37,202 nucleotides of DNA from Prosthecobacter debontii (GTDB taxonomy: Bacteria > Verrucomicrobiota > Verrucomicrobiia > Verrucomicrobiales > Verrucomicrobiaceae). A program made the position numbers and the translations under genes. Within the stretch, counting starts at the first letter, position 1. Each line of letters starts with the position of its first letter. Location of the stretch: contig CAMBPS010000032.1 in NCBI GenBank assembly GCA_945869675.1, positions 1 to 37,202 of the forward strand. Reading direction: 5' to 3'. Under the pieces are notes generated by a model. That model was not told the origin of the DNA and searched no databases. It saw only the letters and a program-made list of their open reading frames with translations. Positions 9,691-18,803 of this stretch are shown here, in pieces.

Positions 9691-10200
9691 TGAAATCTAA
9701 CTGGCCGTCTGTATAAAAGAGGACGCGCGATTTGCGATGTTCTCTATCTAAGACAGTTTAAACGCAACTGCATGGATTCTGCAGCAGTGCCTGCGTTACA
9801 TCCAAATAAGTGACATTTCAGCCATGTGAAACCTTCGACACTTCGAGCTTTGTGTCGTCAAAGATTTGGTCAGACTTGGAAGCGACAGCCTATGCGGCAG
9901 TCAATGCCATCTAATATTCTTCAACATTCCATGCAATGATGATCAGACTCAAATGATTGCTAATTTTTAGTAGGCTTCAAGTGCGGTGATTGGTCATGAA
10001 GTGGAACCTATGTTGAGTTATTCTTATCTCAACTTTCACATGCGTTTTGTGCTTAGCAAGCCTTACACCTAACATCATGTGTGCCAGTCATAAGCCGCTT
10101 GCGTGACAAAAAACTCACTGTCAAAAATGTCGCCATCCGAGAAGCGACGGAAGCAAAATTAGCAGGACATGTAATTGAGGACACTAACCCCTATTTTGTC
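9691..10200. other. Intergenic region with small hairpins, no convincing gene
   Basis: About 510 bases without a supported gene. Two small inverted repeats are visible: CGACAC (9836-9841) with GTGTCG (9852-9857), and TTGAGTTA (10013-10020) with TATCTCAA (10025-10032, one mismatch). Neither has a following T-run, so neither is a clear terminator. The reading frame of the next gene can be extended to a GTG at 10081, but that stretch looks non-coding and lies ahead of a good signal peptide start. Confidence 0.4.
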
Positions 10201-13200
10201 ATGCTCGAAATCCCCCACTCCGGCACTAACAACATCTTCGTTCGCGCCGTCGCGTTCTATGTTTGCGCTTGTCTCGTTTTCCTTCTGATGAGCTCCATGG
10301 CATCAGCGCAGTCCTACACGTCTACCACCGCCACCACGGCCTGGAACACGGCGCGTTGGAACAACTCCTCCGATGCTGCGCCTTACACCACTTCGTTCAC
10401 TGCCAACAATGCAGTCTCGTTCACCTCAGGCACCTATACATTCGCAGGTATGGGGGCGGCAACGAATGTAGGCAACGTCACCGTAGCCAGCGGCGTTACG
10501 GTGAACTTTGCATCCATCGGAAGCACCTATGCCACGGGAGGAGCAGTGCGAACCATTGATGTCGGGGCTGGCGGCTTGTTTGATTTGAATCAAAACGCCT
10601 TGTCCACTGCGGCAGGCACCGGTTTTATCAAAAACGGCAGCGGTGTTTTTTGAACTGGCGCGGGTAATTTCACTGGGGGTTTTACTCTCAATTCCGAGAC
10701 AGTCATCGCACGTGGCACAACGGGTTTGGGCAGTGGTGGCACAAACACGTTGACCCTCAATGGCGGGACGATGGCAGCGAACGGAAGTCGAACCTTCGTC
10801 AATACTCGTTTCCCAAACGGAATCACCATCGGTGGGAATGTACAGTTCGGGGCACTGGCCACCGAGGTGAGCCTTTCCAGCAGCACGGCGAACCTTGTTT
10901 TCGATAACAATGTGAGTCTCGGAGCTGCGAGCCGCACGCTAATGCAGGGCAACAATGGGTCGCACGGCTTTACTGGTGTCATCAGCAACACGGGAAGCGG
11001 TGGGATCACCTTTGCGGCGCTGACTGGAACAGACGGACGTTTTGACATCACGAATGCCGCCAACACCTTCACGGGCGACATCAAAATCAACGGCAGCGAA
11101 GTGCGCTTCACCGCCGATGGCAGCCTCGGCAATGCCGCGAACGACATCATTATTGATGGTGGTCGCTTTGCGACGCTCAGTGGTGCCAGTTACACGCTCG
11201 GTGGTGAACGCCAGATTTTCGTGGGAGACGCCTCAGGAACCTCGATTAGCACGCCTGGCGCTGGAGTGCTCAGCTATAACGGTGCCATTGCCAACAAGAG
11301 CGGTGAAATTGGCGCATGGGCAAAACAGGGCGGCGGCACGCTGGCTTTGGGCGGTGTGAGCACTTACACAGGTGACACCGCGATCAACAACGGCACGGTG
11401 CAGCTCACGACGGGCAATGACCGCCTGCCCACGACCACGACAATCAGCCTAGGACAATCAGCGAGCGCCAACCTTGGTATTCTCGACCTCAATGGGCGAA
11501 GCCAGCAAATCGCAGGTTTGAACTCTGTGACGGGCACCAATGCGACGGCCAACAACAACACCGTGACCTCGGCTACAGCCGCCACATTGACTCTCGGCGG
11601 CAGTGGAAGCTACAGCTATGGCGATGGCACAAACGCCAACTCCGGTGTCATCACTGGATCAATCACCTTGGTCAAGAGCGGCAGCGGCACGCAGACCTTT
11701 GGCGAGGCCAATACCTACACGGGCAAGACCAGCATCACGGGCGGCTTCATCGCAGGCAGTGGCGAAAGCATCTTTGGAACGAATCCGGGCAGCTTCACGG
11801 CGGATCAGATCACGCTTGATGGCGGTGGCGTGAAGGCAACCGGCAACATCTCTTTCAATAACAACCGCGGCATCACGCTCGGTGCCGATGGCGGCACGCT
11901 AGACACGAATGGCAACAGCATCAGCCTCACCAATGTGGTCACTGGTAGCGGTCTGCTTATAAAACATGGCGCTGGCACCCTGACCCTTTTGGGGGCGAAC
12001 ACCTATTCCGGCGTCACCACGATCAGCGGTGGCACCCTGCAAGTCGGTAATGGCGGCACGACAGGCACACTCGGCAGCACAAGTGCAGTCACGAACAACG
12101 CAGCGCTGGTCATTAATCGCAGCGATTCCATCACTGTCACACCTGTGATCTCGGGCACAGGATCGCTCACCCAAACGGGCGCGGGAACCACGACGGTTAG
12201 TGGAGCCAACACATTCACTGGGGACGTCAAGGTGACCGGTGGCACGCTCGCCGTCGCCACAGTAGACGTTAGCACTGTGGCGCAGCCACTCGGCCAGGCT
12301 GCCACACCTGTCACCCTCTCCTCGGGTGGTCGACTTAGCTACACAGGGGTCGGCATGAGCTGGGACCGTGGCATCACCGTCACCACTGGCAGCACAGGCA
12401 CTGTTCAAAACAGCGGTTCCGGCGAGCTCACACTCACAGGACCGATTTCAAAGGACGGCAGCACGCTCACCTTCAGCGGCACTCAGCCGATTAAAGTTGG
12501 CAGCGTCATCACAGGCGCCTCGGCCAACTCAGATCTCGTGATCGAAGATACCACGGTGACGCTTGCCAACGCCAACACCTACAACGGTCCTACCACCATC
12601 AACAATGGCGGAACCTTGGCCGTTACGAACACCACCGGTTCTGCCACTAGCACTGGCAATGTACAGGCAAACTCTGGCAGCGTGATTCTTGGCACGGGAT
12701 TCATCCAGCCAGCATCAGGTGGCACTGTGACCATTAGCAGCGGAGCGAAAGTGAGTGTGGGAAATGTCTCTGGTGACACGACTGGAAAGATCCTGACCTT
12801 CACCCCAGCCAATGGCAGCATAACCACCTTTTTCCAGAGTGGCAGCACCTTGGAGTTTGATCTTTTTTCAGGCGCAGGTCAGGGGGATCAGACGGGCAAT
12901 CTTGCCGCAGCCGATCTCTTGCGCACAGGTGGCCTTTTCAACATCAGCACAGGTGTTAAATTGAAAGTAAACAGCGCGATGACAGGCTTTGCAGCCAATG
13001 ATCGTTGGCAGCTATTGGACTGGAACACAGTGGGCGGCACAGCACCGACAGGAACTTTTGATACCGCGCTAATGGAACTACCGACGCTGACCGGAGCGCT
13101 GGGCTGGGACTTGAACCAACTCTACACTGCAGGAACCATCTCTGTCGTCGCCGTGCCTGAACCGACACGTGCGCTACTCTTCGCCTTGGGTTTGATCAGT

Positions 13201-13224
13201 CTCTTGATCCGTCGTCGTCGCTAA
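10201..13224 (+). pseudogene. Autotransporter-associated beta-strand repeat PEP-CTERM protein, interrupted by in-frame TGA
   Basis: One continuous frame from ATG 10201 to the stop at 13224 is broken only by TGA at 10651-10653. The N-terminus has a long signal peptide ending MSSMASAQS. The body holds at least five repeats of the form GGGTLxLxGxNTYTGxTTIxxGTL (for example near 11330, 11680, 11960, 12180 and 12560), typical of autotransporter-associated beta-strand repeats. The C-terminus is a PEP-CTERM sorting signal: VPEP, a hydrophobic helix, then RRRR. The intact protein of about 1000 residues would be surface-exposed and sorted by exosortase. At the break the text reads GVF-stop-TGAGNFTGG; a Trp codon (TGG) at that place would restore it. 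It could be a fresh pseudogene, a sequencing error, or a read-through site. The downstream part alone has no signal peptide. Confidence 0.8.
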
Positions 13225-13562
13225 ACTGAATCGCTCGGAGTTCCTCCGAACCAGTAACGAAACCACGGTCCACGTCGCAAAGATCCATCGGGATATTAGT
13301 CCCCAAAGTATAGCTACTGAATCACAACGGAGTTTTTGTGATGAGCACGGATGTTGAGCAATATCCGGCTCTTTCGTCCTCAGTATTGCCTGCGTGGCAC
13401 TCACAGCCACACTACTCAGGCTGGAATATTCTTCGGTTTAACCAACGATGCAGGAGCTGCAATGCTGAAACTTTCTTACCATGCCAGACCTATCTCACTG
13501 TTTTTTTTAATTGTTTGCTAATCGTTTCCAGCCACTTCGGTCGTTAAACTCCAAGACGCTCC
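13225..13562. other. Intergenic region with weak hairpins
   Basis: About 338 bases between convergent genes. A short hairpin TCGGAG-TTC-CTCCGA lies just after the PEP-CTERM gene (about 13234-13248), without a T-run. ATCACAA (13321-13327) pairs with TTGTGAT (13336-13342). A run of eight T residues lies at about 13501-13508 without an obvious stem. No gene is supported; the small frames here lack family features. Confidence 0.4.
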
Positions 13563-14351
13563 TTAACTCACTTCATAAAGCTGGAGACTCAGAGTGAAAA
13601 AGCCAGTGCTAGCAGAAGCATCCACCCAAACGCTCATGGGTTCGCCAGTGCCAAGAAGAGTTGTCTGGTTGGCGACTCCGGTTGCTGTGGTAGCAAAATT
13701 TATTGTCTGCGGGGCATCCGTGAGGTTAGCAGTCCGTTGGATGCTGTAACTGGCAAAGGCGTGTGTTGGAAACGAGATCTTCAGGCGCCGACCTGCTGCA
13801 GTTGGCGATTCCAGTTGAACACTTTCAATGTAAAACTCTAGCCCAGGCACGGTCACACTCAGGGTATCATCGCCGTCGAAGCTCGATTGATAGGCGGCAA
13901 GCGGACGGTTGGCAGGTCCATTCAAGACTTGGCCTGAAATGTCGAAGAATGAACCATGGCAATGGCAGGAAATGCCACGATTTGCAGCCACATAGAGACC
14001 CACTGTACATCCTGCATGGGTGCAGGTCGGATTAAGCACGTAAAAGTTTCCTGCACTGGAGCGGTTAATGAGAAGCTGTGTCGCACCCGCGTCATAAGTC
14101 ACCAAGACTGAACCGCCCACGGGAACCAACGCGGCTAACGAACTCACATGGATGCGCAGCACGCCAGAGCTGGAGCCAATGGCACTGGCACTGCGCGTGA
14201 ATATGACCTCGGCGATGAGCGTGCCTGTCACCAACAAGAAGTTTTTGAGACATTGTCTGCGTCCAATTTTTGAACACTTAAGTTCACATGTTTGAGGTTC
14301 TGTTGAAACGATCATTGGCTTCATTCTGTGAATAACTCTTTTTATTCGCAT
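13563..14351 (-). CDS. Exported Rieske [2Fe-2S] protein with extra C-terminal beta domain
   Basis: A 262-residue protein. The N-terminal region has a twin-arginine-like segment (GRRQCLKNFLL followed by a hydrophobic stretch), which fits Tat export of a folded iron-sulfur protein. The Rieske domain has box 1 CTHAGC (C110, H112, C115) and box 2 CHCHG (C129, C131, H132). Cluster ligands would be C110, H112, C129 and H132, with a C115-C131 disulfide. Residues after about 165 form a beta-rich tail (SYSIQRTANLTD...) resembling the C-terminal modules of other secreted proteins in this window. No cytochrome b or oxidase subunit lies beside it, so its redox partner is unknown. It is divergent from the DUF3299-like/phoA operon. 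M10 is an alternative start. Confidence 0.85.
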   Translation of the reverse strand: MRIKRVIHRMKPMIVSTEPQTCELKCSKIGRRQCLKNFLLVTGTLIAEVIFTRSASAIGSSSGVLRIHVSSLAALVPVGGSVLVTYDAGATQLLINRSSAGNFYVLNPTCTHAGCTVGLYVAANRGISCHCHGSFFDISGQVLNGPANRPLAAYQSSFDGDDTLSVTVPGLEFYIESVQLESPTAAGRRLKISFPTHAFASYSIQRTANLTDAPQTINFATTATGVANQTTLLGTGEPMSVWVDASASTGFFTLSLQLYEVS

Positions 14352-14515
14352 CAGTCACCAAGGCAGCAAGACGAATCATGTAGCACTAAAGTCACACTGT
14401 TTTATTTGGGATATTTTTTGTCTAACTAATATTAGGATAATAACTATCTGGTGTGTTACAAAAGTGTTGCCGCGTAGATCTTGGTTCACCCGAATTTCTG
14501 TTCGTAATATGAAGT
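14352..14515. promoter_or_regulatory. Divergent promoter region with Pho-box-like direct repeat (14453-14470)
   Basis: This region lies between the Rieske gene and the DUF3299-like/phoA operon. At 14453-14470 the plus strand reads GTGTTAC-AAAA-GTGTTGC: two 7-base words starting 11 bases apart, the layout of a Pho box (E. coli words resemble CTGTCAT with a 4-base AT-rich spacer). GTCACAC at 14391-14397 is an inverted partner of the GTGTTAC word. The element lies 46 bases before the GTG start at 14516. I could not fix a -10 box. PhoB control is an inference. Confidence 0.4.
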
Positions 14516-15193
14516 GTGTTATTAAAATCGTTCACGTTTATTCTACCTCTTGCCTTCTTTGGTTTTATCGGGACCATCGCGTGGTTGAATCAAGGCGTGA
14601 AGGCAAATAGCCTGTCGAAAGAGGAACCAAGCAAACGCCAGCCTAGCGTTGTCGCGGCGCCGGTGGACCAGTTAGATTTTACGGACTATGCTCCGTTGAA
14701 GTTTGAGGAAATCTTTGTCACTCCTGCAGGTCCAAAGGGGCTTGAGTATACTGCCAAGGCCAATGAATTAAAAGGCAAACGGGTCCACATGGACGGCTTC
14801 ATGGTGAAACATTTCAATGATGACCCGCAGCTCTTCATGTTCACTGCCTTACCAACCTCTCACAATTCGGTTGAGTATGGATTGGCGGACAGTCTGCCAG
14901 TAAGTCTGGTTCACGTTGTCATGCAGGTGCGCCCTGGTGATGCGCCAATCTGGACCCCAAGACGTCTCACCATCGCCGGAACCTTGGAGCTGGGATCACG
15001 CCAAGAAATGGATGGGCGTGTCTCTCATGTAAGACTTCTTTGTGATCTTGTTGCTGATAGCAAGACTCAGACTGCACTCGAATTACGCAAGCCACTTGCA
15101 CTTCAAAAGGACCGCCGCGCCATGGGGGCCAAGACCGATTTTCGTTTACCTCAAACGAATAAACCCAAAGACACAAGCCAACTGACTCAATGA
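14516..15193 (+). CDS. Exported DUF3299-like protein upstream of alkaline phosphatase
   Basis: A 225-residue protein from GTG 14516, the first usable start after an in-frame TGA at 14510. The N-terminus is a hydrophobic segment (FTFILPLAFFGFIGTIAWL), either signal peptide or membrane anchor. The middle has LKGKRVHMDGFMV followed by FMFTALPTSH and LTIAGTLELG, resembling DUF3299-type proteins, small secreted beta proteins of unknown function often described as lipoproteins. The proline-rich motif usual in that family is not seen, so the assignment is tentative. It overlaps the start of the phosphatase gene by four bases (ATGA, 15190-15193), which implies translational coupling. It may help folding, metal loading or localisation of the phosphatase; this is a guess from position. 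Confidence 0.6.
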   Translation: MLLKSFTFILPLAFFGFIGTIAWLNQGVKANSLSKEEPSKRQPSVVAAPVDQLDFTDYAPLKFEEIFVTPAGPKGLEYTAKANELKGKRVHMDGFMVKHFNDDPQLFMFTALPTSHNSVEYGLADSLPVSLVHVVMQVRPGDAPIWTPRRLTIAGTLELGSRQEMDGRVSHVRLLCDLVADSKTQTALELRKPLALQKDRRAMGAKTDFRLPQTNKPKDTSQLTQ

Positions 15194-17148
15194 AAATCAC
15201 ATCTAAATTGCCAATCTACCTCGCTGCCGCCGGTCTGGTGACAACGAGCTTTGCCGCGCCATCCGTGACGCGCCTGAACCCGCCGAGCGCTCTCTTCACT
15301 GATGGTGATGCGATGCCTCCTTTCATCTCCCGTTTCGTGCCAGGTCAGCGTTTTGACCTGCAGGCCACGATCCAGGCTGATGCAGGCCAGACCATCACTT
15401 CCGCAATCTTCAAAGTGGGCGGCGTGACCGTCCCAGGAACAGTTACAGTCACCAGCATCGGCAGTGATAAGTTCAACGTCGTGCTCCGCGCTTATTCCAA
15501 CGCTGTTGCCGGCGTGAAGACCGTCACGGTCGAAGCCACTCAGAGTAACTCCCTCTTGGCAACTGCCAGTGGTAACTTCGAGATCGTTGGTATCACCACC
15601 GTTGGTCGTAAGGCAAAAAACATCATCTACCTCATCGGTGACGGCATGAGCCTCGCGCACCGCACGGCTGCCCGTATTGTTACCAACGGCATCACTATGG
15701 GCAAAGCCAATGCGGCTCTCGCCATGGATAAATTGCCTGTTACCGGCATCCTGAACACGCCTTCACTGAACTCCATCATCACCGACTCCGCTCCCGGCGC
15801 CGCTTGTTACTCCGTCGGTAACAAATCCAACAACGGTCAAGAAGGTGTCTTCCCAGACGACACCACTGACAAGTGGGACAACCCACGTGTCGAGCACATG
15901 GGCAACTACCTCGCCCGCACTCAAGGCAAGGCTCTTGGCATCGTCACCACCGCTGACGTGGAAGACGCTACCCCAGGTTCTTTCTCTGCTCATACTCAAG
16001 ATCGTGGAGCTGGCACCGGCATCGTCGATATGTATCTGGATGAAGGCGTTGCTAATCACAACCTGCGCGTCCTCCTTGGTGGTGGTCGCAAGTGGTTCAT
16101 TCCTTCCGGTTCCGCAGGCTCTGGTCGTGTCAATAGCACCACGGCAGCTGGCGCTGACGCCGTGCTCCCTGCCGAGCTCGCCACAGGCTGGGGCGTTTCT
16201 GCAGGTGCTCTGGACCCGACTCGTGACCTCATCGCTGGCTTCGTCAGTGCTGGTTTCACCTATGCTCCAGATTCGACCACGCTCAACGGCGTGTCTTCTG
16301 CCACAACGAAGCTGCTCGGCCTCTTCAACACTGGTAACATGGACGTCTCCCTCGACAAAATCGCTGAGCGCCGTGGGGGTACTTCAGTCGGAACCGTCGC
16401 CACATTCCCTGACCAGCCACTGCTGGAAGAGATGACCGAGAAGGCCCTCCAGGTCCTCAAAAACAACACTCAAGGTTTTGTGCTCATGGTTGAAGCCGCT
16501 TCCATCGACAAGCAGGCTCATAACATGGACACCGAGCGCTTTGTGCACGACACCATCGAGTTTGACCGCTCGGTCCAAAAGTGCATCGACTTCCAAGTTG
16601 CCAATCCAGATACTCTGATCATCGTCACCGCTGACCATGAGTGCGCCGGCGTCGCCATCTTTGGTGCCTCCCTGGTCACCAATACCGAACTTGTCACTCG
16701 CTCCACAGCGCTCGGCACAGACGGTGTTGCAGGTGTCGTCAATGGTGGCACAGGCACCGCCACCGATGGTCAAAAAACACTCCGCACGGGTGTCGCTGGC
16801 ATCTACGACAACGCCGCCTTCCCAATTTACACCAACAATGCAGACGGCTACCCCGCCACCATGGACCCAGATCGCAAAATGCTCATCGGCTACGGTGGCA
16901 ATGGTGACCGCTACGAAGACTGGCGTCAAAACCCGAATCCAGGTGTGAATCCGGACGTTCGCGACACCGCTGGTGACTTCTTCATCACGGGTCAGGCTGC
17001 TGGCACTGGTAACTCGACCGCTGTCCACACAGCCGCTGACATCCCCCTCTCCGCAGGTGGTCGCGGTGCTAGCCTTTTCACTGGAACCATGGACAACACA
17101 GAGGTCTTCTTCAAGGCCATGCAGGTTCTCATCGGCGGAGCTAAGTAA
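15190..17148 (+). CDS. phoA: Secreted alkaline phosphatase, PhoA family
   Basis: A 652-residue protein with a signal peptide (cleavage likely after TSFAA), an N-terminal Ig-like domain (about 25-140) absent from E. coli PhoA, and a complete alkaline phosphatase domain. Visible active-site elements are D151 (LIGDGMS), nucleophile S200 in TDSAPGA, E435 and D440/H444 (VEAASIDKQAH), D482/H483 (TADHE) and H613 (VHTAADIP). These match the two-zinc, one-magnesium site. The enzyme hydrolyses phosphomonoesters outside the cytoplasm to free phosphate. It is translated from an ATGA overlap with the DUF3299-like gene and followed 32 bases later by a PEP-CTERM gene. The larger size reflects the extra domain and loop insertions between 230 and 400. 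The symbol denotes the family. Confidence 0.93.
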   Translation: MKITSKLPIYLAAAGLVTTSFAAPSVTRLNPPSALFTDGDAMPPFISRFVPGQRFDLQATIQADAGQTITSAIFKVGGVTVPGTVTVTSIGSDKFNVVLRAYSNAVAGVKTVTVEATQSNSLLATASGNFEIVGITTVGRKAKNIIYLIGDGMSLAHRTAARIVTNGITMGKANAALAMDKLPVTGILNTPSLNSIITDSAPGAACYSVGNKSNNGQEGVFPDDTTDKWDNPRVEHMGNYLARTQGKALGIVTTADVEDATPGSFSAHTQDRGAGTGIVDMYLDEGVANHNLRVLLGGGRKWFIPSGSAGSGRVNSTTAAGADAVLPAELATGWGVSAGALDPTRDLIAGFVSAGFTYAPDSTTLNGVSSATTKLLGLFNTGNMDVSLDKIAERRGGTSVGTVATFPDQPLLEEMTEKALQVLKNNTQGFVLMVEAASIDKQAHNMDTERFVHDTIEFDRSVQKCIDFQVANPDTLIIVTADHECAGVAIFGASLVTNTELVTRSTALGTDGVAGVVNGGTGTATDGQKTLRTGVAGIYDNAAFPIYTNNADGYPATMDPDRKMLIGYGGNGDRYEDWRQNPNPGVNPDVRDTAGDFFITGQAAGTGNSTAVHTAADIPLSAGGRGASLFTGTMDNTEVFFKAMQVLIGGAK

Positions 17149-17180
17149 GTTAGGGCATTCTTTCCAATCGATTCAAGATC

Positions 17181-17810
17181 ATGAAGATCCTTCCCTCCCT
17201 CCTTACTGCCTTGGCCCTCATGGCCGGGACAAGCCAAGCGGCCTCCGTGCTCAACTTCAACACGGGTGTTGCCAACGCTGTTACAGGCGATGCACTGCCC
17301 GTAGGCGTGGTGCTCTCCTTGGACTACGCGTCTCTTGAAACCCAAGACGCGCTGGGTGATCCCCTTCCAGTCCCAAGCTGGGTGGTGGACGCTACTGCTG
17401 GTCCCGTGCAAGTGGGCAGTCCATTTGCCGCAGGTTACGGTGCTGATATTGATGGCACGGCGCTGAATGCGGTGGATTCTCCTGTCTTACTCACCTTCAA
17501 CGGTGCGGTAAACATATCCAGCTTTGCCATCCAGCTGGACAACAGCTCCTTCGGCAACGTATTCGACACCAACATTGAGTTCTTCGGCCCCTCAGACAAT
17601 CTCATCTTTTCCATCCCAGTAAGACAGAGCGTCAGCGGATTCAGCCTCAATAACACGCTTTCGCTAACGAATGTTAGCAAAGTTGTTCTGCCTACGGCTG
17701 CCTATTATGACAACCTCAATATGGGTCTTGCCGCCGTGCCTGAGCCATCCAAAGCGATGTTGCTCGGACTCGGTGCCTTGTCGGTGTTCATGCGCCGTCG
17801 TCGTGCCTAG
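17181..17810 (+). CDS. PEP-CTERM sorting domain protein
   Basis: A 209-residue secreted protein with a signal peptide (MKILPSLLTALALMAGTSQA), a central beta-rich domain of unknown function, and a C-terminal PEP-CTERM tail: VPEPS, hydrophobic helix, RRRRA. Proteins of this type are processed by exosortase and usually end at the outer surface or in exopolysaccharide. Residues 100-175 (NISSFAIQLDNSSFG...) look like the beta-sandwich common in such proteins. It starts 32 bases after the phosphatase stop and is followed by a strong terminator, so it is probably the last gene of the 14516-17810 operon. I see no catalytic motif. Confidence 0.8.
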   Translation: MKILPSLLTALALMAGTSQAASVLNFNTGVANAVTGDALPVGVVLSLDYASLETQDALGDPLPVPSWVVDATAGPVQVGSPFAAGYGADIDGTALNAVDSPVLLTFNGAVNISSFAIQLDNSSFGNVFDTNIEFFGPSDNLIFSIPVRQSVSGFSLNNTLSLTNVSKVVLPTAAYYDNLNMGLAAVPEPSKAMLLGLGALSVFMRRRRA

Positions 17811-17834
17811 TTTGCAATAAAGAAACCTCCCTAG

Positions 17835-17866
17835 AACCCGACGGATTTACTTCCGTCGGGTTTTTT
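17835..17866 (+). terminator. Rho-independent terminator of the phoA operon
   Basis: A perfect 11-base-pair stem, AACCCGACGGA (17835-17845) with TCCGTCGGGTT (17852-17862), has a 6-base loop and runs into six T residues (17861-17866). It lies 24 bases after the PEP-CTERM gene stop. This is the clearest terminator in the window. Confidence 0.93.
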
Positions 17867-18226
17867 ATGCGCTTGCTTGTCCACCGCTCTCCTTCTTGGA
17901 CGGCTATTTAGCTGCTAGGAAATTGCTTTTGAGAGGGCCGGGGTAGAGACGACTGCGCCAAAGCTGCTCAGGTAATCGGCGACGGGGTGAGACATGCAAG
18001 TGCAGGGTAAGAGCCGTGGGGCGGTGAAATGGCGAGGAATTGATCTTAACTAGCCAGAAGAGAAAACAAAATGCGAGCCGCTGTGGTCTGCATTTTGTGT
18101 TATCCTAGATCCGGGAATGGAAGATCGTTGAGTTGCGCCAGGGCTTGGTTTCACAAGGCTTCTTCGACTCAAAGCGGCTGTGTCTTGGGTGACACTGCCC
18201 GAGAGGCGAAAAGCCTTGTGGAATCA
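17867..18226. other. Intergenic region without supported features
   Basis: I see no gene with family features, no tRNA-like fold and no repeat. The frame of the following small membrane protein can be extended upstream to 18071, but the extension has no export signal or family pattern. Confidence 0.4.
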
Positions 18227-18415
18227 ATGACGGATACAAATCGGCGGTCAGCCATTCCTGAATCTAGGGTTATAGAGGGGCTGTTAGTTCGGCAGCTATT
18301 TCGCGGGTGGCGTAGGCGGGGTGGGATCAGTGCCGTCTTTTTTCTTATCGCCTTTGCGGTGGCAGCGATGATGCTGGCTGGATGGCATGTGAACCAGAAG
18401 CAGAGCTTCCTTTGA
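18227..18415 (+). CDS. Possible small membrane protein
   Basis: A 62-residue frame from ATG 18227 (MTDTNRRS). An arginine-rich stretch (FRGWRRRGG) is followed by one hydrophobic segment (ISAVFFLIAFAVAAMMLAGW), as expected of a single-span membrane protein with a cytoplasmic N-terminus. The same frame is open from 18071. I do not recognise a family, and no ribosome site supports the start. It converges on the next small frame with an 18-base gap. Confidence 0.35.
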   Translation: MTDTNRRSAIPESRVIEGLLVRQLFRGWRRRGGISAVFFLIAFAVAAMMLAGWHVNQKQSFL

Positions 18416-18433
18416 CGATCCACATTGATTTGA

Positions 18434-18643
18434 TTAACTCCGAGTGCTGCAATACCAAATCAGAATGGCCGCCGCCAAGACTCCAATGAGCGCAAGAATA
18501 GGACCGCCGTAATGTCTTAAACGATAGGTTTTCCTGTGGCGCTTCAGGTAATCATCAAGCTCAACATCGCCAGTATGGAAAGCCCCTCGAGTCCGAGCAC
18601 CAGGTGCTGGCTCACTAACGTCTAAGGCATCTGTAGGTTGCAT
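18434..18643 (-). CDS. Possible small tail-anchored membrane protein
   Basis: A 69-residue frame with a hydrophilic N-terminal half, a basic stretch (YLKRHRKTYRLRHYG) and one C-terminal hydrophobic segment (GPILALIGVLAAAILIWY), like a tail-anchored inner-membrane protein. No family recognised and no clear ribosome site. Its composition looks more protein-like than most short frames here. Confidence 0.42.
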   Translation of the reverse strand: MQPTDALDVSEPAPGARTRGAFHTGDVELDDYLKRHRKTYRLRHYGGPILALIGVLAAAILIWYCSTRS

Positions 18644-18803
18644 GTCGATTTGAGAGCGGGGCTAAGGGGATACAAAAAAATCGATCCGTTCGCCACCTTG
18701 TAAAGTCCTCGATTAACTCAGTGGATTGAGCGTAGAACTTCCATTTCGACGGTAAGACAGGGAATAAAGCGGCGGTGTGAATGGGGCTGTATAGACGTGG
18801 TGA

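Noticed and set aside
9836..9857. CGACAC/GTGTCG hairpin as terminator of the HtrA-like gene
   Set aside because: The stem is short, the loop is ten bases and there is no following T-run.
13321..13342. ATCACAA/TTGTGAT as a CRP site
   Set aside because: The half-sites point the wrong way for TGTGA-N6-TCACA and there is no gene start nearby.
17881..18070. Possible tRNA or small RNA in the GC-rich stretch after the terminator
   Set aside because: No cloverleaf, no TTCGA-type loop and no promoter or second terminator could be seen.
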